From positions 62,001 through 126,000 of the forward strand of contig JAUNAJ010000006.1 of NCBI GenBank assembly GCA_030527645.1: DNA of 64,000 nucleotides, read 5' to 3'. Every line of letters starts with the position of its first letter. Position 1 is the stretch's first letter. The notes below the pieces were generated by a model. The model made no database searches, had not been told where the DNA came from, and saw only the letters and a list, made by a program, of their open reading frames with translations. This DNA is from Lachnospiraceae bacterium. GTDB lineage: Bacteria; Bacillota; Clostridia; Lachnospirales; Lachnospiraceae. Of this stretch, positions 50,255 to 59,427 are shown in pieces. The position numbers were made by a program, and so were the translations under genes.

Positions 50255-51172
50255 TCACGATTTGGCGTCGTCACGAAATCTTGAGGGACTTTGTCCGTGT
50301 TCTTTTTTAAATGCCCTTGAAAATGCCAGCGCATCGGGATATCCGACTCTGGCAGCCACCTCTGACACGGGCAGACCGGTTGTTTCCAGCAGTTCCCTGG
50401 CTTTCTCCATACGCAGCTGCAGCAGATACTGCTGCGGGGACTTCTGGTATTCCTCACAAAACACATGAGACAGATAGCTTCGTTCTATTCCGATGATCCC
50501 TGCAAGCTCAGATATCCTGATCCTGTTCATGTAATTTTCTGTCAGATAATTCATGGCCATCTGGGCATAGGTATCACTGGAATAGCTTTTGATTCTGGAA
50601 TGCTCCAGTTCCCTGTTTTCCAGGATCAGGGCAAAAAAGCGCAGCAGCTCAGAGGTTCGGTACATTTCTCCGGACATGGAAATTTTATTCAGGTTCATGA
50701 TTCCAAGGATACGCTGAAACAGCTCTGAGGCATTGAAAACATCCATGACGGGGCGGTCGCTGCTTAGTCCCATCTGCTCCAGAATCCGTTCCATTCGGTA
50801 TCCCTTGCATCCGATCCAGCCATAGGACCAGGGATCCTTTTCGTCAGCACGATAGGTCGTCTCAATATCAGGACGGATGAAAAACATCTGTCCTTCGTGT
50901 ATGTGATACTCCCGTCCCCCGGCTTTGAATACACCTTTTCCCTTGATCACGACATGAAACAGGTAGGAGGTTCTTTTAAAGGGACCGAACTGCACACCGG
51001 GCTGCACCTGCTCGTATCCGCAGTAGGTGAGATGATAGGGGGAAGAGCCCATATAGTTTGTATCCAGATCTGCATATTGCTCCTGTGTCAGCTTTTTCTG
51101 CAGGGGAATATGGGCATCTGTTCGAACCGTCATTTGCATGCCCATTTCGCTTTTTTGAATTTCTATATCCAT
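50255..51172 (-). CDS. AraC-family regulator of the alpha-galactosidase gene (MsmR/RafR-like)
   Basis: The 305-residue product has a cupin-type sensor (TSYLFHVVIKGKGVFKAGGREYHIHEGQMFFIRPDIETTYRADEKDPWSYGWIGCKG) as in RafR/MsmR, and the AraC double HTH (ISELAGIIGIERSYLSHVFCEEYQKSPQQYLLQLRMEKARELLETTGLPVSEVAARVGYPDALAFSRAFKKEHG). It is divergent from the GH36 gene and probably activates it. Two ATGs (51175, 51172) follow GGAGG; the second has the better spacing. Confidence 0.92.
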   Translation of the reverse strand: MDIEIQKSEMGMQMTVRTDAHIPLQKKLTQEQYADLDTNYMGSSPYHLTYCGYEQVQPGVQFGPFKRTSYLFHVVIKGKGVFKAGGREYHIHEGQMFFIRPDIETTYRADEKDPWSYGWIGCKGYRMERILEQMGLSSDRPVMDVFNASELFQRILGIMNLNKISMSGEMYRTSELLRFFALILENRELEHSRIKSYSSDTYAQMAMNYLTENYMNRIRISELAGIIGIERSYLSHVFCEEYQKSPQQYLLQLRMEKARELLETTGLPVSEVAARVGYPDALAFSRAFKKEHGQSPSRFRDDAKS

Positions 51173-51451
51173 CATTGCCTCCGATTACAGATCAGCAGGG
51201 GATGACTGCCGCTTTTCAAGCGGTAAGCAGTACAGCCTGCAACTTATTTTCTCTTTTCCGAATTCTCTTTCTTTTTCATATCATAACACATTTTTCCATA
51301 CATTTAAATCATTCGTCCATATTACTTGTAACTTCTTTTTGTTACGATGCGTGTAGTTGGAAAAACGTTGCAGCTTACGAGACGTACAGGAAAGGAAAAC
51401 ACCGGATGCTGCTCACAAGATCATTTAAAAAGAAGGGAGAACCACAAGAAC
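51173..51451. promoter_or_regulatory. Divergent control region between AraC and GH36 genes
   Basis: The 279-base gap holds GTAAC-N8-GTTAC (51328-51345) and a hairpin CCGCTT/AAGCGG near 51210. No consensus promoter is clear on either strand, which fits activator-dependent transcription. An ATG at 51347 only extends the GH36 frame and has no ribosome site. Confidence 0.4.
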
Positions 51452-53671
51452 ATGCAGATTTACTTTGAAGAAAAAACAGGTACCTTTCATCTGACCAATT
51501 CCTTTTACAGCTATATCATTAAGATCCTTCCCAATCAGCAGCTGGGACAGCTGTATTTCGGCAAACCGGTCCGCCATAAGGAGTCCTTTGACTATCTCCT
51601 GGAAATGGCGTCCCGTTCCATGTCTCCCTGTGTCTTTGAGGGCAACGGCTTCTTCTCTCTGGAGCAGGTAAAGCAGGAGTTTCCGTCCTACGGAACAGGA
51701 GATTACCGTCATCCGGCTGTAAGAATCCAGCAGAGCAACGGAAGTGCCATCACAGAGTTTGCCTATACCGGATATGAGATCACCTCCGGAAAGCCGGCTC
51801 TTGAGGGGCTGCCTGCTACCTACTGTGAGGATGACAAAGAAGCAATGACTCTTCACGTTTTCCTGAAGGATCAGCTGACAGGAGTGAAAGCGGAGCTGCT
51901 GTATACCGTATTTGAGGCTGTGCCGGCGCTTGCAAGAAGTGTTCGATACACCAATGAAGGGGAACAGGCTGTTCTTCTGGATACAGCCATGAGTATGAAT
52001 CTGGATCTGCCGGACAGTGATTATGAGTTTGTTCAGTTCTCCGGTGCATGGGCAAGAGAACGCTTTGAGCATGTCAATCACCTGCGTCCCGGTATTCAGA
52101 GCGTGGAGAGTCTTCGCGGACACTCTTCCCATCATCACAATCCATTTATTATTCTGAAACGTCCGGATGCAGGTGAGCAGACGGGAGAGGCTCTGGGCTT
52201 CAGCCTTGTTTATTCCGGAAATTTCCTTGCGCAGGCTGAGGTGGACAACTGGGGCGTGACCCGTGTCAGCATGGGTATCAATCCCTATAACTTCAGCTGG
52301 CAGCTGAAGAGCGGAGATTCCTTCCAGACACCGGAGGCAGTGGTTGTATATTCCGACCGCGGATTGAATCACATGAGCCAGTCCTTCCATAAGCTGTATG
52401 CGAAACGTCTTGCAAGGGGTGTATGGCGTGATAAGGCCCGTCCGATCCTGATCAACAACTGGGAGGCTACTTATTTTGATTTTACAGAGGACAAGCTGGT
52501 TGGCATTGCATCACAGGCAAAGGACCTTGGTGTAGAGATGTTTGTTCTGGACGACGGCTGGTTCGGCCAGCGTGTGAATGACAAGGCAGGCTTAGGCGAC
52601 TGGGTTGCCAATCCGGATCGTCTGGCAAACGGAATTACAGGTCTGGCAGAGCGGATCGATCAGATGGGCATGCTGTTCGGTCTCTGGTTTGAACCGGAGA
52701 TGGTGAACAAGGATTCCGATCTCTATAGAGCGCATCCGGACTGGGCAATTCAGACCCCGGGACGCAATATGACTCACGGCCGCAATCAGTATGTTCTGGA
52801 TTTCAGCCGTAAGGAGGTCGTTGATTATATCTACGATGCAATGGCTGCGATTCTGGGAAATGCAAAGGTATCCTATGTGAAATGGGATATGAACCGAAGC
52901 ATTACAGAGGCATTTTCAGCAGTGCTTCCTGCAGAGCAGCAGGGAGAGGTCATGCACCGGTACATTCTGGGACTTTACGATCTGTATGAACGTCTGACTC
53001 AGGCATTTCCGCATGTTCTGTTTGAATCCTGCGCCTCCGGCGGTGCAAGATTTGATCCGGGTCTTCTGTATTATGCACCTCAGGCATGGACCAGCGACTG
53101 TACGGATGCGGTGCAGCGTCTGAAGATCCAGCATGGTTCTTCCTTCTGCTACCCCATCAGCAGCATGGGCGCCCATGTATCCATGAGCCCGAACCATCAG
53201 CTGTTCCGCAGCACACCGCTGAAAACAAGAGGAAACGTTGCCTGCTTCGGAACCTTTGGCTATGAGATGGATCTGCAGCTGCTGTCCGATGAGGAAAAAC
53301 AGGAGGTTGTGGAACAGATCAAATTCATGAAGGAATACAGAGAGCTGCTGCAGTTCGGTACCTTCTATCGTCTGCTGAGTCCGTTTGAAGGAAACTTTAC
53401 CTCCTGGATGGTGGTAAGTGAAGACAAAAAAACAGCCATTGTCGGTTACTATAAAGTACTGAATGAAGTAAACGGTCCCTTCACAAGAGTTTTCCTTGCC
53501 GGTCTTGATCCGGAACTGGATTATCAGATCAACGGATCAGCCGTTCAGGGCGGTGACGAGCTGATGAACATCGGACTGATCACCACAGACAGCTCCGCAG
53601 GAGAGTGCAAAGACAAAAATCTTCAGAGCTGCGACTTCGATTCCAGACTCTATGTACTGAAGGCAAAATAA
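51452..53671 (+). CDS. Alpha-galactosidase, glycoside hydrolase family 36
   Basis: The 739-residue cytosolic product has the GH36 architecture: N-terminal beta-sandwich, barrel with nucleophile Asp479 (VKWDMNR) and acid/base Asp549 (TSDCTD), and a C-terminal sheet domain. The spacing of 70 residues between these equals that of the Geobacillus AgaA type. It removes galactose from raffinose, stachyose or melibiose. ATG 51452 is preferred from the family N-terminus (MQIYFEEKTGTFHL); the site AAGGGAGA is a little far. galE follows, linking galactose to UDP-sugars. Confidence 0.96.
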   Translation: MQIYFEEKTGTFHLTNSFYSYIIKILPNQQLGQLYFGKPVRHKESFDYLLEMASRSMSPCVFEGNGFFSLEQVKQEFPSYGTGDYRHPAVRIQQSNGSAITEFAYTGYEITSGKPALEGLPATYCEDDKEAMTLHVFLKDQLTGVKAELLYTVFEAVPALARSVRYTNEGEQAVLLDTAMSMNLDLPDSDYEFVQFSGAWARERFEHVNHLRPGIQSVESLRGHSSHHHNPFIILKRPDAGEQTGEALGFSLVYSGNFLAQAEVDNWGVTRVSMGINPYNFSWQLKSGDSFQTPEAVVVYSDRGLNHMSQSFHKLYAKRLARGVWRDKARPILINNWEATYFDFTEDKLVGIASQAKDLGVEMFVLDDGWFGQRVNDKAGLGDWVANPDRLANGITGLAERIDQMGMLFGLWFEPEMVNKDSDLYRAHPDWAIQTPGRNMTHGRNQYVLDFSRKEVVDYIYDAMAAILGNAKVSYVKWDMNRSITEAFSAVLPAEQQGEVMHRYILGLYDLYERLTQAFPHVLFESCASGGARFDPGLLYYAPQAWTSDCTDAVQRLKIQHGSSFCYPISSMGAHVSMSPNHQLFRSTPLKTRGNVACFGTFGYEMDLQLLSDEEKQEVVEQIKFMKEYRELLQFGTFYRLLSPFEGNFTSWMVVSEDKKTAIVGYYKVLNEVNGPFTRVFLAGLDPELDYQINGSAVQGGDELMNIGLITTDSSAGECKDKNLQSCDFDSRLYVLKAK

Positions 53672-53765
53672 TGGAACGCGGGGACGGTCCCTCCGTTCCA
53701 CAATGGAACAGTGGGTGGAACACGGGGACGGGCCCCCTGTTCCAGAACGGGAGATCCGTCCCTCA
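53672..53765. repeat. Tandem GC-rich palindromic repeats (GGGGACGG element)
   Basis: Two 29-bp imperfect palindromes with ends TGGAAC...GTTCCA and core CGGGGACGG occur at 53672-53700 and 53716-53744. A third, decayed piece (GAACGGGAGATCCGTCCC) follows to about 53765. They begin right after the GH36 stop codon. Elements of the type TGGAACACGGGGACGG recur between genes in many Clostridia genomes and look like REP-type or MITE-type repeats; this is from general knowledge, not from a search. Confidence 0.75.
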
Positions 53766-53816
53766 TTTTCCATCAGTAAACAAACCATATGATATTTAAG
53801 CAGGAGGTTTATTCAG

Positions 53817-54833
53817 ATGAAAATTTTACTTGCAGGCGGTGCCGGATATATTGGTTCTCACACAGCAGTTCAGCTGGCGAATGCCGGTCATGAGGTGGTC
53901 ATTGCAGATAATTATTACAATTCCAGTCCGGAAGCAGTGAACAGAATCCAGGAGCTTACCGGCAAAGAGATTCCTTCCTACGATGTGGATGTGAAGGACA
54001 AGGCGAAAGTGGATCAGATCATGAAAGAGCATAAAATCGACTGTGTGATTCATTTTGCAGGTCTGAAGGCTGTAGGAGAGTCTGTTCAGAAGCCGATCGA
54101 ATATTACAGAAACAACATCGACACCACACTGACCCTGCTGGAATGCATGAAGGAAAATGACGTACATGCTTTCGTATTTTCTTCATCTGCTACCGTTTAC
54201 GGGGAAGAGAATCCTGCTCCCTATACAGAGACCATGACAAGAGGACGCTGCTCCAACCCCTATGGCTGGACAAAATCCATGATGGAGCAGATCCTGGAGG
54301 ATGCTTCGAAAGCCGATCCGGAGCTTTCTGTGGTACTTCTTCGTTACTTCAATCCGATCGGTGCCCATGAGTCCGGCCGGATCGGAGAAGATCCGCAGGG
54401 AATTCCCAATAATCTGATGCCCTACATTGCACAGACTGCTATTGGAAGAAGAGAGAAGCTCACGATCTTCGGCAATGATTATCCCACACCGGACGGAACC
54501 TGCCGAAGAGACTATATTCATGTCATGGATCTGGCAGACGGTCATGTAAAGGCTGTAGAATACGCCTGTGAGAACAAGGGCACGGAGATCATCAACCTGG
54601 GAACAGGTACTCCCTACAGTGTTCTTGAGATCGTTCATGCTTTTGAGAAGAGCAACGGAATCAAAGTGAATTTTGAATTCGGACCGAGACGTGAGGGTGA
54701 TCTTCCGGAGTTCTGGGCAGAATCCGAAAAAGCAGAGAAGCTTCTTGGCTGGACAGCAAAGAGAAATCTGGAGGATATGTGCCGGGATACCTGGAACTGG
54801 CAGACAAAGAATCCGAAGGGATATAATGCATAA
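53817..54833 (+). CDS. galE: UDP-glucose 4-epimerase
   Basis: The 338-residue product has the NAD-binding start MKILLAGGAGYIGSH, catalytic Tyr149 and Lys153 (NPYGWTKS), Ser region FSSSATVYGE (about 121-130), and the GalE-typical RYFNPIGAHESGRIGEDP and DGTCRRDYIHVMDLADGH. It interconverts UDP-galactose and UDP-glucose in the Leloir pathway, which fits the galactose released by the GH36 enzyme encoded upstream. AGGAGG precedes the ATG by about 11 bases. Confidence 0.97.
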   Translation: MKILLAGGAGYIGSHTAVQLANAGHEVVIADNYYNSSPEAVNRIQELTGKEIPSYDVDVKDKAKVDQIMKEHKIDCVIHFAGLKAVGESVQKPIEYYRNNIDTTLTLLECMKENDVHAFVFSSSATVYGEENPAPYTETMTRGRCSNPYGWTKSMMEQILEDASKADPELSVVLLRYFNPIGAHESGRIGEDPQGIPNNLMPYIAQTAIGRREKLTIFGNDYPTPDGTCRRDYIHVMDLADGHVKAVEYACENKGTEIINLGTGTPYSVLEIVHAFEKSNGIKVNFEFGPRREGDLPEFWAESEKAEKLLGWTAKRNLEDMCRDTWNWQTKNPKGYNA

Positions 54834-54858
54834 GTATTAACTGTTTTAAATCAAGAGG

Positions 54859-54911
54859 CGGAAGCATTCCATCCATCAGTATATCTGATGCGGGAATGCT
54901 TCCGGTTTTTT
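54859..54911 (+). terminator. Branched terminator after galE
   Basis: An outer 12-bp stem, CGGAAGCATTCC (54859-54870) with GGAATGCTTCCG (54893-54904), encloses an inner stem CATCAG/CTGATG. A T6 run follows. Confidence 0.88.
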
Positions 54912-54931
54912 GCGCGAACAATGAGCCATGC

Positions 54932-54998
54932 GGACATGCTTGCATGTCCATATGGCGACTGTCGCGACAACTTGAGAAACTCGCAAAGCGTGTTTCTC
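54932..54998. repeat. Cluster of three palindromes
   Basis: GGACATGC-TT-GCATGTCC (54932-54949), TGTCGCGACA (54960-54969) and GAGAAAC...GTTTCTC (54974-54980 with 54992-54998) lie in a row between galE and the ABC-F gene. No T-run follows. The gap from 54912 to 55085 holds no gene that I can support. Confidence 0.55.
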
Positions 54999-55085
54999 AT
55001 AGTTGCCTTACTTTTGCTGCGCATGGGAAGTTACACAGTCCACAGAAACCTTTCCTTCATCGAGATCTATCAGTAAAGCATCATT

Positions 55086-55114
55086 GCAAAGATTCTCCAG
55101 AGGCTGTATACTTA
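55086..55114 (+). promoter_or_regulatory. Promoter of the ABC-F gene
   Basis: TTGCAA (55086-55091), 17 bp, TATACT (55109-55114). The transcript would start near 55121 and have a leader of about 76 nt. ABC-F resistance genes are often controlled by leader attenuation, but no clear terminator/antiterminator pair was seen here. Confidence 0.7.
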
Positions 55115-55196
55115 TTGTTACGTGCATCGAAGCAGATCAAGTCGAGCTATGCAAGACTTGGTGCCGGATTCGGTTAATTTTGGAGGAAATGCCTAT

Positions 55197-56738
55197 ATGT
55201 CAATGATCAAGGTGGAAAACCTTACCTTTTCCTATCCCACAGGAGGAGACAACATATTTGAAAATGTAAGCTTTCAGATCGATTCGAGCTGGAAGCTGGG
55301 ACTGATCGGGAGGAATGGAAGAGGAAAAACTACACTGTTTCGTTTGCTGATGGGGGAATATGAATACAGTGGAAACATCTATGCTGGAATACCGTTTGAC
55401 TATTTCCCTTATCATGTGCCGCATCCTGAGGAAATGACTCTGGATGTACTGAGTCAGATCTGTCCCCAGGCTGAGGACTGGGAACTGATGCGGGAATGTA
55501 ATTATCTGGAGGTGGATGCGGAGGTTCTGTACCGCCCCTTTACGACTCTTTCAAACGGGGAACAGACAAAGGTTCTTCTGGCAGCTCTGTTTTTGAATGA
55601 GGATCATTTTCTTCTGATCGATGAACCTACCAATCACCAGGACGTGCATGCCAGGGAGATTGTATCGGACTATCTCCGAAAGAAAAAGGGCTTTATTCTG
55701 ATTTCCCATGACAGAGCCTTTACCGACCGGTGCGTGGATCATATTCTCGCACTGAATAAAAATGACATTCAGGTTACTGCCGGCAGCTATTCCGTCTGGT
55801 GGGAAAACAAGCAGAATCGGGATGCGTTTGAACTGGCGGCCAACAGCCGGCTGAAAAAGGAAATCGGAAGGCTCTCGGAGGCAGCAAGGCAGAGTTCTGG
55901 CTGGTCCGAACAGGTGGAATCCTCTAAAAGGGGAAATACCAATTCGGGCTCAAAGCTGGATAAAGGTTTTGTAGGCCATAAGGCTGCAAAAATGATGAAG
56001 CGGTCTAAAAATCTTGAGGCCAGACAGCAAAGTGCCATTGAAGAAAAGGCCGGCCTTTTGAAAAACATTGAGACTGCTGATCCACTGCAGATGTTTCCTC
56101 TCCGGTTCCGGGGTGAGCTTCTTGCAAAAGCCGAGGAAGTCTGCATTCACTACGAAGACGGAACCCGGACTTCACCGGTAACACTGGAGATCCAGCGGGG
56201 TGACCGAATCGTACTGGATGGAAAAAATGGCAGCGGAAAGAGCAGCTTTCTGAAACTTCTGCTGCAGGAGAATGCAGGAACTGACAGCATCATAAAAACA
56301 CAAAGCCCAAACGATACGTTGCCGGAAACGGAAAGAATTGCTTTCGTAGGAAAACTGCAGCTTCCTTTCGGGCTGATCATTTCGTATGTATCACAGAAAA
56401 CTGATGACCTGTTCGGCAGCCCGGCTGATTATGCAGAGCGGTATCAGATCGATCAGACCCTGTATTACACACTGCTTCGCAAGCTGGGCCTTGAACGGGC
56501 GATGTTTGAAAAAAATATCGAGGATTTTTCGGAAGGGCAGAAGAAGAAAGTACTGCTGGCAAGAAGCCTGTGCGAGAGAGCTCACCTGTATATCTGGGAT
56601 GAACCTCTGAATTATCTGGATATTTATTCCAGAATGCAGCTGGAGGATGTCATTACAGAATACAGTCCTACCATGCTGCTGGTGGAGCATGATGCAATGT
56701 TCCGGGAGAAGGTCGGAACACAGGTCATACAGCTTTAA
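55197..56738 (+). CDS. Lsa-like ABC-F protein (ribosomal protection type)
   Basis: The 513-residue product has two ATPase domains and no membrane segments. Domain 1: Walker A GRNGRGKT (38-45), signature LSNGEQTKV (about 118), LLIDEPTNH. Linker with SVWWENKQNRDAFE and GHKAAKMMKRSKNLEARQQSAIEEK, as in the Lsa/Vga group. Domain 2: Walker A GKNGSGKSS (about 340), signature FSEGQKKKV (about 444), IWDEPLNYLD. These proteins displace antibiotics such as lincosamides and pleuromutilins from ribosomes; resistance here is inferred only. GGAGGAAATGCCTAT precedes ATG 55197; the frame continues upstream. Confidence 0.9.
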   Translation: MSMIKVENLTFSYPTGGDNIFENVSFQIDSSWKLGLIGRNGRGKTTLFRLLMGEYEYSGNIYAGIPFDYFPYHVPHPEEMTLDVLSQICPQAEDWELMRECNYLEVDAEVLYRPFTTLSNGEQTKVLLAALFLNEDHFLLIDEPTNHQDVHAREIVSDYLRKKKGFILISHDRAFTDRCVDHILALNKNDIQVTAGSYSVWWENKQNRDAFELAANSRLKKEIGRLSEAARQSSGWSEQVESSKRGNTNSGSKLDKGFVGHKAAKMMKRSKNLEARQQSAIEEKAGLLKNIETADPLQMFPLRFRGELLAKAEEVCIHYEDGTRTSPVTLEIQRGDRIVLDGKNGSGKSSFLKLLLQENAGTDSIIKTQSPNDTLPETERIAFVGKLQLPFGLIISYVSQKTDDLFGSPADYAERYQIDQTLYYTLLRKLGLERAMFEKNIEDFSEGQKKKVLLARSLCERAHLYIWDEPLNYLDIYSRMQLEDVITEYSPTMLLVEHDAMFREKVGTQVIQL

Positions 56739-56825
56739 AAATCACGTAAATCAATTACGCATGCAGGCAATCGATACATAGCAGCTGCATGAATGTTTTT
56801 TGAAAATAACAGAAAAGAGGATAAT

Positions 56826-57482
56826 ATGAGTCAAAAAAAGACAGGAATTATATTTGATATGGACGGAACACTGTGGGATTCCAGCGCGAATGTTGCTGCC
56901 TCCTGGACAGAGGTGCTGAAAAAAAATCCAAATCCGGACTGCAGCGGTGTAACTCAGGCAGATTTAATGCACGTTATGGGGTGGACCATGACCGCTATTG
57001 CGGATTACTTTTTTCCGACTCTTCCGGAGGCGGAGAAGAATCGCATCATGGATGCCTGTACCGATTATGAGAACGAATACCTGGCAGTACACGGAGGCAA
57101 TCTGTATGAAGCCGTTGAAGAGACCTTTCAGAAGCTGATCGCTGATGGATATTCCCTGTATATTGTGAGCAACTGCCAGTCCGGTTATATCGAAGCATTT
57201 TTGAAGTATTTTGGATTCGAAAAATATATCGAAGATATCAGCTGCTTCGGAGACACACTTCTTTCCAAGGGACAGACCATGCGTCTCCTTGCTGATAAAA
57301 ATAAGCTGGATTCCTTCTATTATGTAGGTGATATCCAGGGCGATTATGATGCGACCATGGAGGCCGGAGGCACATTCATTCATGCAAAATACGGCTACGG
57401 AACCATCAACGCAGAGGTTAGGGAAATTGAAGCATTAAAGGAGCTTCCAATGCTGATGAAGGAGCTGCGGTCATCTAAATAA
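56826..57482 (+). CDS. HAD-family phosphatase
   Basis: The 218-residue product has the HAD motifs FDMDGTLWDS (Asp11, Asp13), YIVSNCQSGY (motif II Ser/Asn region) and GDIQGDYDAT (motif IV), with a helical cap between, as in phosphoglycolate phosphatase-like (Gph/PgmB) enzymes. The substrate is unknown. AAGAGGATAAT precedes ATG 56826. It follows the ABC-F gene by 87 bases with an inverted repeat CATGCAG/CTGCATG in between. Confidence 0.88.
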   Translation: MSQKKTGIIFDMDGTLWDSSANVAASWTEVLKKNPNPDCSGVTQADLMHVMGWTMTAIADYFFPTLPEAEKNRIMDACTDYENEYLAVHGGNLYEAVEETFQKLIADGYSLYIVSNCQSGYIEAFLKYFGFEKYIEDISCFGDTLLSKGQTMRLLADKNKLDSFYYVGDIQGDYDATMEAGGTFIHAKYGYGTINAEVREIEALKELPMLMKELRSSK

Positions 57483-57535
57483 AATAAGTCGAAAAAAACG
57501 TACTTTATAGATTGGGCTATAAAAGGCTTATATTG

Positions 57536-58597
57536 CTAGTCCTCCCGCAGGTGAACGGCTGTGGCAGCCTTTTTCCTGCGCATCTCATCCATTGCTGCAT
57601 AGTGTCGTTTGGTTGTATTCACATCCTTATGCCCCAGCACATCTGCTACCAGATAGATATCGCCGGTCTCCTGATACAGTGCTGTACCGTAGGTGCTTCG
57701 AAGCTTATGCGGCGTGATCTTTTTTGTGGTTGTGACACGTGAAGCGTACTTTTTGACGAGATTTTCCACTGTTTTTACATTGATCCTCTTTCTCTGAGAG
57801 GAGAAGAAGAGTGCATGCTCATGACCGGCCAGCGGGGTGATTGCCGAACGCTCTGCCAGATAGTTCTGAAGGGCATCCTCAACCTCGGGTCCGAAATAGA
57901 TGATCATCTCGTTGCCGCCCTTTCGAATGACCCGGATTCCCTTATTTCGGAAATCTACATCCTCTACATCCAGACCGACACATTCCGACACACGGATTCC
58001 TGTTCCCAGAAGAAGGGTGATGATGGCCAGATCTCTGGTCTTTGTCTTTTCGTAATAGCTTCTCTGATGAGGAGACAGCTGATCTCCGCAGCTTTCAATG
58101 AAATCCAGAAGTGCCGCAACCTCATCGGCATCCAGACGGATGATCTCTTTCTGATGGAGCTTTGGCATATCGATCAGTGCGGTTGGATTATTCAGAATCA
58201 TCTCATGCTTAAAATAATAGGCGTAAAAGGTCCGGAGGGCGGACATTTTGCGCTTAATGCCTTTCTCGCCGTTAGTAATATATTCTTCGCCTTCCTGAGG
58301 CTTATAGGCCTTCAGATATTCCATATACTCCTCCAGATCCTGGGCGGTCACTCGATCCAGATCCTCCAGCTTCAGATCTGTGATCTGTTTTCCTCTGTAT
58401 GCAGGATTTTCACTGATCAGGAACTGAAAGAAGATCCTCAGATCATAGGCGTATTTTAATCTTGTATGGGCAGAGGTTGTAAGTGATCTTCCTCTGAAAA
58501 AATCCTTTGAAAAGGGTGGAAGAGTAGCAGTCACTTCCCGGAGCTTCAGAATGTTTTCGCGCTCCTGTTCTTCATGATAAGTCGTTCGTTTTTCCAT
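57536..58597 (-). CDS. Tyrosine recombinase (XerC/D-like)
   Basis: The 353-residue product has an N-terminal SAM-like core-binding domain and a C-terminal catalytic domain with Arg202 (GTGIRVSE), Lys226, His297-Arg300 (HKLR), His323 (GHKD) and Tyr333 (RHYAA). All active-site residues are present. No attachment sites, phage genes or plasmid genes are seen near it, so it could be a housekeeping or lineage-specific recombinase. It lies 54 bases after a coiled-coil HTH gene in the same direction and probably shares its transcript. Confidence 0.93.
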   Translation of the reverse strand: MEKRTTYHEEQERENILKLREVTATLPPFSKDFFRGRSLTTSAHTRLKYAYDLRIFFQFLISENPAYRGKQITDLKLEDLDRVTAQDLEEYMEYLKAYKPQEGEEYITNGEKGIKRKMSALRTFYAYYFKHEMILNNPTALIDMPKLHQKEIIRLDADEVAALLDFIESCGDQLSPHQRSYYEKTKTRDLAIITLLLGTGIRVSECVGLDVEDVDFRNKGIRVIRKGGNEMIIYFGPEVEDALQNYLAERSAITPLAGHEHALFFSSQRKRINVKTVENLVKKYASRVTTTKKITPHKLRSTYGTALYQETGDIYLVADVLGHKDVNTTKRHYAAMDEMRRKKAATAVHLRED

Positions 58598-58651
58598 ATT
58601 GTTTATCGTTTAACTCCTGATTCCATTGCAGCAGAATCATGCAGGAATCTG

Positions 58652-59329
58652 TTATTGATCCGTTTGGTCTGCCGCTGCCTCTGCTGTTTCCCTGTCAGGG
58701 GAAGCTTCCTGCTCCGCCTGCTGCTTTCTGAGCATTTCCTCTGCAGCACGTCTTGCACGGATTTCAGCCAGCTTTTTCCGTCTTTTCAGCCCCTCAGGTG
58801 TGACATATTCACCTGAGGCCGGGTCAAGAACGAGTCCCGCTTTATTGAAATCATCTGTTGTACGTGATTCTTCCGTATACATTTCTGTTAATTGCAGATT
58901 TTCAGCATCACGAACTGCAGCAGGATGGTCAATCGCTGCAGTACCGGTTGAACTATGGTTGATATTGTCATCGGCAGATGTCTCCGTAATCCCTCCATCG
59001 GAATAGATTTTCTGATAGCGGAAGAAAGTGGCACGGCTCATGTTCAGTTCCTGCTGGATCTGTTCACGGGTGCAGCCATCCTGTTTCAGCTTTGCAAATG
59101 CCTGATACCTGGCAGTCCATTTTTCATCGTTCGGTTTTCTTCCGGCCTTTGATCTGCTGTTTTTCAGCTCCTCATAGTCCTTCTGAAGAGTTATATACCG
59201 CTGTTCAAGCCTGCTGTAACGTTCTGCCAGCTCGGAATAGCTTTCCTGAAGCCGGCTGTATGGTTCGAGCAAAGGATTCTCCTTATCTTGTAATTCACCG
59301 GATGTTTCTTCGGTATCGATTGTAAGCAT
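58652..59329 (-). CDS. Coiled-coil protein with helix-turn-helix domain
   Basis: The 225-residue product has a coiled-coil N-terminus (about 20-60, LEPYSRLQESYSELAERYSRLEQRY), then a resolvase-type HTH preceded by RSKAGRKPN (about 60-110, CTREQIQQELNMSRATFFRYQKI), then a long Ala/Glu/Arg/Gln-rich C-terminus (ARRAAEEMLRKQQAEQEA). The function is unknown; DNA binding is likely. AAAGGAGATAGGA precedes the ATG. Its location beside a tyrosine recombinase gene suggests an accessory or regulatory partner. Confidence 0.75.
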   Translation of the reverse strand: MLTIDTEETSGELQDKENPLLEPYSRLQESYSELAERYSRLEQRYITLQKDYEELKNSRSKAGRKPNDEKWTARYQAFAKLKQDGCTREQIQQELNMSRATFFRYQKIYSDGGITETSADDNINHSSTGTAAIDHPAAVRDAENLQLTEMYTEESRTTDDFNKAGLVLDPASGEYVTPEGLKRRKKLAEIRARRAAEEMLRKQQAEQEASPDRETAEAAADQTDQ

Positions 59330-59427
59330 TCCTATCTCCTTTCAAACGTGTTGGTATTCTTCAATGTTAGCTAAGGCTAAAGTGAGACATAAAATTCTTT
59401 CCACAGGGTATCAATAGTCTCATTTTG

